This document shows, piece after piece, positions 28,076 through 35,909 of a DNA stretch of 64,000 nucleotides (position 1 is its first letter; each line of letters opens with the position of its first letter). The position numbers were made by a program, and so were the translations under genes. Source of the stretch: an uncultured Sphingobacteriaceae bacterium (GTDB lineage: Bacteria; Bacteroidota; Bacteroidia; Sphingobacteriales; Sphingobacteriaceae); contig CAMLLO010000003.1 in assembly GCA_946480915.1 (NCBI GenBank), forward strand, positions 62,001 through 126,000, given 5' to 3'. The notes beneath the pieces are model-generated. The model saw only the letters and a program-made list of their open reading frames with translations, made no database searches and was not told the DNA's origin.

Positions 28076-29863
28076 ATGAAAATATTATTAAAGGGATGGT
28101 TAAAAGGGGCAATAGCACTGTCTCTAAGCATAAGTTTCGTTTCTTGTGAAAAAACTTTCGATCTTAAACCAGAAGACGCGCTTGATTATACTCAGGCATA
28201 TCAAAATGTTTATGATGCTGATGCTGTTGTATTTGGTATCTATGGTAAAATGGCTGGAATTGCAGATCGTTATTTAGTTTTAAATGAACTGCGTGCTGAT
28301 TTAGAGGATGTAACTCAGAACTCAGATCAATATCTCAAACAATTAAGTAATCATAACGTAAGCGTTGATAATCCATGGGCTGATCCAAAGCCCTTCTACG
28401 AGATTATTCTAAACTGTAATGATGTATTGAAGAACTTTGATATCATGCTTGAAAACAAGCGTCTGACTCAAACAGATTATGATATCCGCAAATCAGAAGT
28501 TATTGCCGCCAGAGCTTGGCTGTACCTTCAATTGGGAATTCAATACGGCGATGTTCCGTATATTACAGACCCTCTGGCAACGTTTGCTGACTTAAAGGAT
28601 GAATCTAAATATCCAAAAATTCCGTTTACGGAGCTTCTGGATAAACTTATCGTTTCCACTGAAAGTATGCCGAATAAGGATCCTCTTCCTTCCACAGTTT
28701 CACTTAGTGTTACTTTGGATAGCTATCCTACTTTAAAGATGTTTATCAATAAATATTTTTTAATGGGTGACTTGTATTTATGGAAAGGTGATTATCCTTC
28801 TGCTGCCAAATATTATCATAAGCTAATGACTTATGCGGAAGTATTATATCCTGGAAATCCTGCGGATGAAAAGGCTTTTAACACCTATTCTTTAGGTACT
28901 TCCAGCAATAGTGGAACCACCTATATTGGTAATGATCGATGGACGAATATATTTACAACCGGCTTTACAGACCGATATGCCAATGAAGAGAACATTACGA
29001 TGCTTCCCTTTGACAAGAAATTTGATCCAGTGAATCCATTCATAGAGCTGTATTACAACAAGTATGTTATAAAGCCATCTGCTTTAGCAGTTAACAAATG
29101 GAATGCTCAGAGCCGTTCAGATAATACTCCTTTTGATACATGGAGAGGGTTTAATAGAAGCTATTTTGTTGAAGGAAATCAAACCTATATCAATAAGCAA
29201 ATCTCTAATTATTCCAAAAACTTACCATTTGAAACTACAGATAAATGGATAATTTACCGGGCTGCCTTGTTGCATCTTCATATGGCAGAAGCGGCAAATA
29301 GAGATGGACGAGACAGACTAGCCTATGCTTTATTAAACAATGGAATAAGAAGTGCTTACACGCCTGTTCCGTCTCCTTCTAACGTTATTAATGTAATGCA
29401 ATCGAATGTTTACATGAACTCCGCGAATGAGTGGGGAGCAGATCCAAATCACGATTATTACTTTGATGCACGATTTGGAACGGCGCCGAATTACAGGGCT
29501 TATTGGCATACTAATGCTGGGGTTAGAGGTCGGATGAGTCTGGCACCTGTGAAGGTTGATTCTGCACAGTACTTTAATATGACAGTTCCCGGAAAACAAT
29601 ATAAGGAAGTAATCGATCGCCCCGGATTGACCCTGGCAATGGAGGATCTTATTCTTGAAGAAGTTGCCTTGGAAGGCGCCTTTGAAGGATACCGCTGGCA
29701 GGATTTGTTGAGGATTGCTTTGCGTCGGAAGGATATCCAACCAAACTTTTTAGCGGATAAAATAGCCGCAAAGTTTGAAGCTAAAGGCGATGCTGCAGGT
29801 GCTGCTGCTGTCAGAGCAAAACTCGCTACCCAGGCAGGTTGGTATCTGCCATTTAAAATGTAA
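28076..29863 (+). CDS. SusD/RagB-family lipoprotein, module A pair 2
   Basis: Surface lipoprotein partner of the divergent SusC upstream, 595 residues. Lipobox Cys24 (SFVSC-EKTFDLKPEDAL). SusD features are EVIAARAWLYLQLGIQYG followed by DVPYIT, YFLMGDLYLWKGDYPSAAKYYHKL (a TPR-like pair of helices), YRAALLHLHMAEAANRDGRDR, and LEGAFEGYRWQDLLRIALRR near the C-terminus, ending GWYLPFKM. The module B paralogue (47320-49101) shares all of these. It is the last gene of module A; a strong terminator begins 20 bp after the stop. Confidence 0.94.
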   Translation: MKILLKGWLKGAIALSLSISFVSCEKTFDLKPEDALDYTQAYQNVYDADAVVFGIYGKMAGIADRYLVLNELRADLEDVTQNSDQYLKQLSNHNVSVDNPWADPKPFYEIILNCNDVLKNFDIMLENKRLTQTDYDIRKSEVIAARAWLYLQLGIQYGDVPYITDPLATFADLKDESKYPKIPFTELLDKLIVSTESMPNKDPLPSTVSLSVTLDSYPTLKMFINKYFLMGDLYLWKGDYPSAAKYYHKLMTYAEVLYPGNPADEKAFNTYSLGTSSNSGTTYIGNDRWTNIFTTGFTDRYANEENITMLPFDKKFDPVNPFIELYYNKYVIKPSALAVNKWNAQSRSDNTPFDTWRGFNRSYFVEGNQTYINKQISNYSKNLPFETTDKWIIYRAALLHLHMAEAANRDGRDRLAYALLNNGIRSAYTPVPSPSNVINVMQSNVYMNSANEWGADPNHDYYFDARFGTAPNYRAYWHTNAGVRGRMSLAPVKVDSAQYFNMTVPGKQYKEVIDRPGLTLAMEDLILEEVALEGAFEGYRWQDLLRIALRRKDIQPNFLADKIAAKFEAKGDAAGAAAVRAKLATQAGWYLPFKM

Positions 29864-29869
29864 TTACAA

Positions 29870-30205
29870 TTATTTTTTTCTGAACTTTCCAAAGGCCCTG
29901 AGCTTTTGGAAAGTTATTTTTTTCCTCCCGCCTACGGTTGCATCTACCCTCTCGCTGGGCTTAAATCGAAAATGCTTCTTAAATTTATCCAGATACCTTT
30001 CTAACTCCCAAACGGGAATTTTTGGGCAGATCTGTTTTATTATTCTGATTTTCTATCTTCGTTCGAAGTCTTGGTTATAGAGTGCTCTATGCGGCGATAT
30101 AAATATGTGGTTAATGGCTTTGAGGAAATTCATTAACTTGCATTCGGCGTTTTGTATCATATCCCAAGTGTTAGGCTCCGTTTTCTCGTTGTCTTCATGA
30201 AACAA
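29870..30205 (-). pseudogene. Possible decayed gene, minus strand, unknown family
   Basis: Between stop codons at 30206-30208 and 29870-29872 one minus-strand frame is open for about 110 codons except for a single TAG at 30053-30055. The pieces read protein-like: EPNTWDMIQNAE, FISPHRALYNQDFERR, then after the TAG CPKIPVWELERYLDKFKK. An ATG at 30160 opens the first piece (35 codons); the second, 60 codons, has no start. Its 3' end runs through the terminator stem of module A. I do not recognise the family. It could be a relic of a gene lost when the modules were assembled, or a chance frame. Confidence 0.3.
29883..29923 (+). terminator. Terminator at the end of module A
   Basis: A 14-bp stem with one G-T pair (29883-29896 with 29902-29915), 5-nt loop CCTGA, then ATTTTTTT. 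Textbook intrinsic terminator for the seven-gene operon. Confidence 0.9.
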
Positions 30206-30291
30206 TTAGAAAGTTATTTACGGAAACATATAAAAGGATTTCTAAAGAAAATGCATTGGTTTAATAGCACTTATATATTTGAATATTTTAG

Positions 30292-30978
30292 ATGGCAATA
30301 GCGAATATTTTAATACTAGAAGACGATGTCACTATGGCTTCCGAAGTAAAGCTATTTCTAAATAGCCAGGATTTCGAGTGTCAGATAGTGGATGATGGGG
30401 GCTTGCTTTTTAAAGAAGATCTGAGTAGGTTTAATTTATTTCTATTAGATATAAATGTGCCTACATATAATGGAATGCAAGTGTGCAAAAAAATAAGGGA
30501 TTACGATAAAACAAGTCCAATCTTAATGTTAACTGCATATGGTGCCATTTCCGATAAAGTAAAAGCCCTTGAATTTGGCGCTGATGATTATTTGGTAAAG
30601 CCCTTTCATTTTGAGGAGTTACTGGCAAGAATAAAAGCATTATTAAGGAGAAGTAAAGTAGACGATGAGAATGACCTGATTTACAAAGTCGAAGACTTAC
30701 TTATAAATACTACTCAAATGTCTGTTACAAGGAGTGATAAAAAAATAGCTCTTACTCCAAAAGAGTATAAGCTATTAGAATTATTAGCTGCCTCAAACGG
30801 TAGGGTCGTTTCAAAGCAGCTTATTGCTTCGAAGGTGTGGGATGCAAACTTTGAAACCGGTACAAATGCTATTGAAGTTTATATTAATTTTTTACGTTCA
30901 AAGGTTGATAAGGGCTTTGATCACAAACTAATTCATACTAAGCCTGGCTATGGATATTATCTGAAACGGTTAGACTAG
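30292..30978 (+). CDS. OmpR/PhoB-family response regulator
   Basis: Cytoplasmic DNA-binding regulator of 228 residues. The N-terminal receiver (about 5-115) has the acidic pocket E10-D11-D12, the phospho-acceptor D53 (LLDINVPTYNG), T81 and K103 (LVKPF). The C-terminal winged helix (about 130-227) has LTPKEYKLLELLA and the recognition part IEVYINFLRSKVD, ending HTKPGYGYYLKRLD. The kinase gene starts 1 bp after the stop. It lies exactly between the two duplicated FAS1/SusCD modules. Regulators of this class bind tandem direct repeats, and such repeats precede both modules and two enzyme promoters, so it is a natural candidate for that regulon. The link is inferred. Confidence 0.95.
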   Translation: MAIANILILEDDVTMASEVKLFLNSQDFECQIVDDGGLLFKEDLSRFNLFLLDINVPTYNGMQVCKKIRDYDKTSPILMLTAYGAISDKVKALEFGADDYLVKPFHFEELLARIKALLRRSKVDDENDLIYKVEDLLINTTQMSVTRSDKKIALTPKEYKLLELLAASNGRVVSKQLIASKVWDANFETGTNAIEVYINFLRSKVDKGFDHKLIHTKPGYGYYLKRLD

Positions 30979-30979
30979 T

Positions 30980-32365
30980 ATGAATTTAAAACAGCGCTTT
31001 TCTTTTATTTTCAGCCTGCTATTTTCTTTGCTGCTAGGCGCAGTATTGGTGTCTGTTTTTTTGTTATTCGCTAATTTCAGGCGAATGGAATTTAGGTCTC
31101 GTTTAGTTCAACGCGCCAAAACTACCGTAAAATTTCTGGTTGGTGTTAAAGGGATAGATGTTGAACTTCTGAAACTTTTTGACAAAAACCGGGTCAACAA
31201 ATTGTATAACGAGAAGACAACTGTTTATAACGAAAAGCTTCAGCGTCTTTATACCAGCAATAACAATTACATGTTCAATTGGAGTAAAGGAGACTTTGAA
31301 GAAATCCACAAGGGAGAAGTCGTTTATAAAACCAAAGGCGAATTTGATGTAATAGGAATGAAGGTTAAATATGGAGAAAAAATCTATTATGTTTTAACCT
31401 CAGCCGAAGATCGAATAGATAATCCATATCTGGCATATCTTAAGTATTTACTCATTGTGGCATTCCTGGTTGGAGCCACAACTGTTTGGATACTCTCATA
31501 TTACCTCAGTAAAGCGAGTCTTAAACCTCTTGATAAAGTTAGGAGCGAGATTCAGGAAATTACAGACAGGAATTTAAAAAAACGAATTTCTCTGTCAAAT
31601 ACAGATGATGAAATTAATGAACTGTCGCGATCTTTCAATCAAATGATGGATAGGATCGACAATGCTTATCAGCGTCAGAAAGAATTTACCGGGAATGCTT
31701 CACACGAGTTAAGAACCCCTATAGCAAGAATCACTGCCCAGTTAGAAAACGTTCTCCATCAACGGACTCTTGACCCCGCGCTTGAAAAGGCACTCCGGGC
31801 TGTTTCAAAAGATATATACCAATTGTCTGATATAGTGACATCTCTTCTGGTATTGTCTGAGATTAATAATAATTCTGATAGATCTCTGTCTAAAATCAGG
31901 CTTGACGAAATTATCTTCGATCAGGCATCGCAAATTTCATCAATAGATGCCGATTTTAAGTTCCATTTTGAAATAGAAGGCGCAATTGAAAAGGATGAGA
32001 GTCTGATTGTCGACGGGGACGATGTTCTTTTAAAATTAGTTTTTAGCAATCTATTTAAAAATGCTTACCTCTATTCCGATAATAAAGCTATAAACTGCGT
32101 CTTAAAAGTGAATCCCGATAATCTGCAGGTGTTAATAAGCAACACCGGAAAAACGCCTGAACTAACTGATCCGTCTGTTTTGTTCAATACATTTGTTCGA
32201 GGGAGTAATGTCAAAGATAAAACAGGTAGCGGAGTTGGCCTCAGTGTTGTTAGCCGTATTTTGCAGTACCATAATGGTACTATCGAATATCTCATCCCTG
32301 CAGAAAATGTAAACCAATTAAAAATCTGCTTTAGTAAAAAAACGTCACTCGGCCAGGATTTATAA
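30980..32365 (+). CDS. Membrane sensor histidine kinase
   Basis: Inner-membrane kinase partner of the response regulator encoded 1 bp upstream, 461 residues. Membrane helices at about 8-31 and 156-178 flank a periplasmic sensor region of about 125 residues with no family I recognise. Then come a HAMP linker (about 178-230), a HisKA dimerisation helix with phospho-acceptor H242 in NASHELRTPIARI, and an HATPase domain with N box FSNLFKNAY (N361) and G box GSGVGLSVV (416-424). All catalytic motifs are intact. This is a classical kinase, not the hybrid (one-protein) type often found in glycan loci. Ligand unknown. Confidence 0.95.
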   Translation: MNLKQRFSFIFSLLFSLLLGAVLVSVFLLFANFRRMEFRSRLVQRAKTTVKFLVGVKGIDVELLKLFDKNRVNKLYNEKTTVYNEKLQRLYTSNNNYMFNWSKGDFEEIHKGEVVYKTKGEFDVIGMKVKYGEKIYYVLTSAEDRIDNPYLAYLKYLLIVAFLVGATTVWILSYYLSKASLKPLDKVRSEIQEITDRNLKKRISLSNTDDEINELSRSFNQMMDRIDNAYQRQKEFTGNASHELRTPIARITAQLENVLHQRTLDPALEKALRAVSKDIYQLSDIVTSLLVLSEINNNSDRSLSKIRLDEIIFDQASQISSIDADFKFHFEIEGAIEKDESLIVDGDDVLLKLVFSNLFKNAYLYSDNKAINCVLKVNPDNLQVLISNTGKTPELTDPSVLFNTFVRGSNVKDKTGSGVGLSVVSRILQYHNGTIEYLIPAENVNQLKICFSKKTSLGQDL

Positions 32366-32547
32366 ATTTTCTACCTCAGTCCGTGGCCTATTCCATGTGC
32401 CCTTCGGCTTTCTTGTGGAAGAACCATTAAGTTTTCTATTGGTCCTGAAATCAAATCTTTTCTAATCTAATCACCTTATCTGACGGCTTAAGGCTATGTA
32501 AAACCTTTTTTGCCAAAGAAAGCCCGAATCTGGATTAACAGTCATAT
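32366..32547 (+). other. Kinase 3' flank, no gene seen
   Basis: Short AT-rich stretch between the kinase stop and the 11-bp repeat. I see no convincing terminator; a weak AAGG/CCTT stem near 32490-32510 followed by T residues is the best candidate. No coding frame of note. Confidence 0.35.
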
Positions 32548-32585
32548 GATTTTAAGGTGATTTTAAGGTCGCGCCTGCATATTTG
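32548..32585 (+). promoter_or_regulatory. Tandem 11-bp repeat and possible promoter of the small gene
   Basis: GATTTTAAGGT occurs twice without a gap (32548-32558 and 32559-32569), an exact 11-bp period as in many OmpR/PhoB-type binding sites. A partial -7 match CATATTTG lies at 32578-32585. It precedes the 112-residue gene by about 100 bp and follows the two-component genes. It differs in sequence from the CAGGA operators, so at most one of the two repeat types can be the site of the local regulator. Confidence 0.4.
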
Positions 32586-32671
32586 ATATAAACCAAGTGA
32601 TTTAGCGAGGACGAATTTTAAGCTAACCAATTATAACCAGTTTAAACTTGGGGATTTAATTTATTCTAAGT

Positions 32672-33010
32672 ATGGGCATTAAGACTAAAGTGACGACGCC
32701 GGACAATTTCGCCAAAACCTTTTCTTACGAGGTTTTAATGAAGAGAGCATTTAATGCTTCCGATAATCAAAAGCTGCACATTCACAGATCAAATATGGAG
32801 AATTTGCTTGCTGCCGAAATTCGACGTATAGAACAATTAGAGAGGGTAAGGGAGTATATTGATTCGGCTTTAGATAGATTAATACGCCGCAATACTGATA
32901 CTCACGATATGGGAAGATTACAGGCTTTGAAAGAAAAAGTTCAAAATGCATCGTTTTCCCACGAGTTGATGCACATTATTAATGAAGCGTTATTTATAAC
33001 TGATAACTAG
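32672..33010 (+). CDS. Small conserved-looking protein of unknown function
   Basis: A 112-residue, probably cytoplasmic protein; no signal peptide and no membrane helix. I do not recognise a family. It appears mainly helical, with a charged coiled-coil-like part at about residues 46-70 (AAEIRRIEQLERVREYIDSALDRL) and a C-terminal SHELMHIINEALF helix. The amino-acid mix, a clear ATG and a nearby repeat and possible promoter support a real gene. It stands alone between the two-component genes and module B. It could be an accessory factor of the regulatory pair, but nothing shows that directly. Confidence 0.6.
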   Translation: MGIKTKVTTPDNFAKTFSYEVLMKRAFNASDNQKLHIHRSNMENLLAAEIRRIEQLERVREYIDSALDRLIRRNTDTHDMGRLQALKEKVQNASFSHELMHIINEALFITDN

Positions 33011-33076
33011 TTTCAATCACTTGTTTTTCTTGATGAACGTAAGACAGACGACATTCGCTGTTTTTTTCTTTTACGT

Positions 33077-33116
33077 GCTGCCATGATGATCTAAGACGGC
33101 AGCTTAGGCAGTTTTT
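33077..33116 (+). terminator. Possible terminator after the small gene
   Basis: GCTGCC (33077-33082) can pair with GGCAGC (33098-33103), or CTGCC with GGCAG (33107-33111) directly before TTTTT. Either fold is short, so this is a modest candidate. Confidence 0.4.
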
Positions 33117-33430
33117 CTAAACCTTTCAATTTTTTATTTAACGGGTTGTTGTCTGTTCTTTGTGCTTACACTAAGGGTGTGTTTGTAGGGTCCGGATTTA
33201 ACACAGGCTTTTATTGCAGAATTTTATAAATCAGCTTTCTGAATCATGGTTTTTCAGAAATTTTGATCAGTGAAATCATGTTGAAAATGTAATATAATTT
33301 TTAAAGATATCAATCATTTTTATTTTTTACTAAAAGTTCGACGGTTGTGTTGTGTTTATTGTATTATTTGTGGCCATTATTTGTTAATTAATTAATAGAA
33401 ATGATTTGTACAATATTTAAAATTATTATA
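33117..33430 (+). other. AT-rich region upstream of module B, no gene seen
   Basis: About 310 bp of very AT-rich DNA between the small gene and the module B operators. No coding frame or named element is visible. Confidence 0.45.
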
Positions 33431-33450
33431 CAGGATAGTACAGGATGAAA
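33431..33450 (+). promoter_or_regulatory. Upstream (second) operator of module B
   Basis: CAGGATAGTA and CAGGATGAAA form another 10-bp-period direct repeat. It begins 32 bp, about three helical turns, before the promoter-proximal operator, so both would face the same side of the DNA. Module A has no such second site. Confidence 0.55.
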
Positions 33451-33462
33451 TAGGCTACCAAT

Positions 33463-33507
33463 CAGGACACTACAGGTTGCTGTCGTTTTCGGATGCTGGT
33501 AACTTGC
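33463..33507 (+). promoter_or_regulatory. Direct-repeat operator and promoter of module B
   Basis: CAGGACACTA (33463-33472) and CAGGTTGCTG (33473-33482), then -7 element TAACTTGC at 33500-33507, again 37 bp from the repeat start and 19 bp after TTGC. The first 18 bp of the repeat are identical to the module A operator while the DNA around it has diverged, which points to selection. The leader to the first ATG is about 180 nt. Confidence 0.67.
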
Positions 33508-33687
33508 ATAATTATAATTAGCTCGTATTACACTAAGCTAAATTTTACCCCGATTTTAAACCAATTAATAATTAATTATGGCAGAACCTTTACTTTCAAT
33601 TCCCTCTCTACTTTTTCGTTCAAAACAATAGGGATAATTCAATTCTAACAACGCTTAACAATACTTTTTACAATCAATAAAATTTAT

Positions 33688-35901
33688 ATGAAGAGAACTA
33701 TAAATGGCCTATTCCTTTTTGTGTCTTTTGTCCTTTTACTTTCTGCCTGTCGTAAAAAAGAGTGGGATGAGTTTTATGGCAGACCTGAGAATCTTGCACC
33801 TCCGATTTATCAACAATTAGAAGCGAAAGGGAATTTTAAAAATTTTCTGGCTTGTATAGACCGGGCTGGTTATAAACAAACCTTGGGCGCAGGCGGATAC
33901 TGGACGGTTTTTGCGCCGGATGATGCGGCATTTGAAAAGTTCTTTCAAGAAAAAGGAATTAGTGGTGTTAACAGTATAGATTCCCTAATGGCCCGAAAAA
34001 TAGTCACCTACTCCATAGTATATAATGCTTTCAGTGCTCAAGAGCTTTCCAGATATCAATCTCCTGCAGCAAATACTCCGGATAATAATGCTACCCCTTT
34101 TTATGCATATAAAAGAAAGACAGCTTATTATGATTTTGTATATGCAGATACAGTTGATGGCAAGATAAGGAAAGTGGTAGCGGCGAACCGGAATAATGGC
34201 AGCTATGTTAGTGCCGACAACGGAAATAAACATATTCCTTATTTCCTTGCGGATGTGTTCGCAGGCTTGAATTTAACTGCTGCTGATTATAATTATTTCT
34301 ATCCTAACATTCCCTTCAATGGCTTTAACGTGGTGAATGCCACAGTTACAGAGAAAGATATTCCTGCAGAGAACGGTATTATACACACAATAGATAAAGT
34401 GGTGCTCCCTTTGAATAATTTGGACCAGTTCCTTATTTCTAATCCAGATTATAGTGAATTTAAAAGACTGCTGGATATGACCGCGGTGTATACTTATAAT
34501 CCTGACGTAACGCACCGATATCAGGCGCTCACCCATTCTACTGATTCTGTCTTTGTTAAAACATATAATTCAAAACTTGCTTTCTCGCCGAACAACGAAA
34601 ACTTTATGGCTTCTGGAACGGATGCACAGATTAATGGCTACAGTATGTTCGTACCGAAAAATGACCTGTTAAAAGAGTATGAGAAAAAAATTCTGGTAAA
34701 TTATGGTTCTTTTAAAGCAGCGCCTCCTGCTATCTTGTATACACTTCTTAATGCGCATCTGTGGACAGAAGGTATCTGGCCGTCCCAAATTGCGCTATCG
34801 TCAAATAGCCAGCAGGAGCCTATTACATTTTCGGCAGCAGATGTTATCAATAAAGATAGTAAAGTAGCCAGTAACGGATTTTTTTATGGAGTAAATGGCG
34901 TGCAGGATGCGAATGAATTCCGCACGGTTTATGGCAAAGCATACCTGGATCCGAAATACTCCTTGATGACTATGGCGCTGGATGCGGAAGTGAAGTTTTT
35001 AATTTACCTGCCAACAGCGAAATATACACTATTTATGATGTCCAACGACGACATCAGAGCGCAAGGAATTGATTATTATGAGGATCACGGCGCCTGGGGC
35101 TATTTAAGGCCGGGTACTACCGGTTCCATTGATTACAACGGTGGGAAAGATCGGGTTTACAGGCTTGTGCAGACTTCGGCATTGGCTACTCCCAACGGGG
35201 AGATGGATGACCTTTCAGGAAAAGGCATTGTTGAGGCTTACAACGGCGAGTATGTGAAGTTTGACAATGGCAAAGTTTACGCCAGTGGGAATGAAGAAAC
35301 CAATACACCTGTCACCATAGACAGTTCTAAGACTACGGTTAACGGGAAAGTTTACTATACCTCAGGTATTTTAACTTTTACAGAGAAGAGCGTGGTTTAC
35401 AGCATTTCTCGGCTTGCGGCCAGTGATCCCAATAATTATAGCTCTTATTATAACTTGATAACCAAGTCTTCAATATATAATAGCGATCAAAGTCTTGTTG
35501 GCGTAAGTCCAGGGTCTTTCTATACCTTCTTTGTTCCAACGAATGCGGCTATTTCGGCAGCTGTTAAAGCTGGTATGCTTCCCGGAGACAAAGTCACCGG
35601 GGCACTTCCGAGCAGCCCTACAGCAGCGCAGAAAGAGGCGTTCTCGGATTTCATCTATTATCATATTCTCGATAAAAATGTGGTGGTTCCCGACGGGAAA
35701 AAAACAGGCGTTTTTCCAACCCTTTATAAAAACGACGAGGGTGATGCGACGTACCTATCGATCAACAATCAACTTAATAATATGGTCATACATGATTCTT
35801 TTAACCGTACTGCTAACGTGAGTATTGATGCCAGCAACCATCTTTCGGACCGGACGGTTATCCACTCAATCGATAATTATCTGGATTATAACAATAAGTA
35901 A
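33688..35901 (+). CDS. Multi-FAS1 (fasciclin) domain lipoprotein, module B gene 1
   Basis: Paralogue of the protein at 14272-16479, nearly the same length (737 residues). Lipobox Cys21 (LLSAC-RKKEWDEFYGRP). First FAS1 about 48-235 with WTVFAPDDAAF and ENGIIHTIDKVVLPL, middle FAS1-like regions (SMFVPKNDLL), and a C-terminal FAS1 with FFVPTNAAI and TVIHSIDNYL. Probably surface-exposed; binding function inferred from FAS1 biology and from its place at the head of a SusC/SusD operon. SusC starts 8 bp after the stop. Confidence 0.85.
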   Translation: MKRTINGLFLFVSFVLLLSACRKKEWDEFYGRPENLAPPIYQQLEAKGNFKNFLACIDRAGYKQTLGAGGYWTVFAPDDAAFEKFFQEKGISGVNSIDSLMARKIVTYSIVYNAFSAQELSRYQSPAANTPDNNATPFYAYKRKTAYYDFVYADTVDGKIRKVVAANRNNGSYVSADNGNKHIPYFLADVFAGLNLTAADYNYFYPNIPFNGFNVVNATVTEKDIPAENGIIHTIDKVVLPLNNLDQFLISNPDYSEFKRLLDMTAVYTYNPDVTHRYQALTHSTDSVFVKTYNSKLAFSPNNENFMASGTDAQINGYSMFVPKNDLLKEYEKKILVNYGSFKAAPPAILYTLLNAHLWTEGIWPSQIALSSNSQQEPITFSAADVINKDSKVASNGFFYGVNGVQDANEFRTVYGKAYLDPKYSLMTMALDAEVKFLIYLPTAKYTLFMMSNDDIRAQGIDYYEDHGAWGYLRPGTTGSIDYNGGKDRVYRLVQTSALATPNGEMDDLSGKGIVEAYNGEYVKFDNGKVYASGNEETNTPVTIDSSKTTVNGKVYYTSGILTFTEKSVVYSISRLAASDPNNYSSYYNLITKSSIYNSDQSLVGVSPGSFYTFFVPTNAAISAAVKAGMLPGDKVTGALPSSPTAAQKEAFSDFIYYHILDKNVVVPDGKKTGVFPTLYKNDEGDATYLSINNQLNNMVIHDSFNRTANVSIDASNHLSDRTVIHSIDNYLDYNNK

Positions 35902-35909
35902 CTGAACTA

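Noticed and set aside
29333..29892. Two minus-strand frames opposite the SusD of module A pair 2
   Set aside because: They are antisense shadows of a well-supported SusD gene.
29775..30080. 101-codon plus-strand frame over the end of module A
   Set aside because: It overlaps the SusD gene in another frame and reads through a strong terminator; composition is not protein-like.
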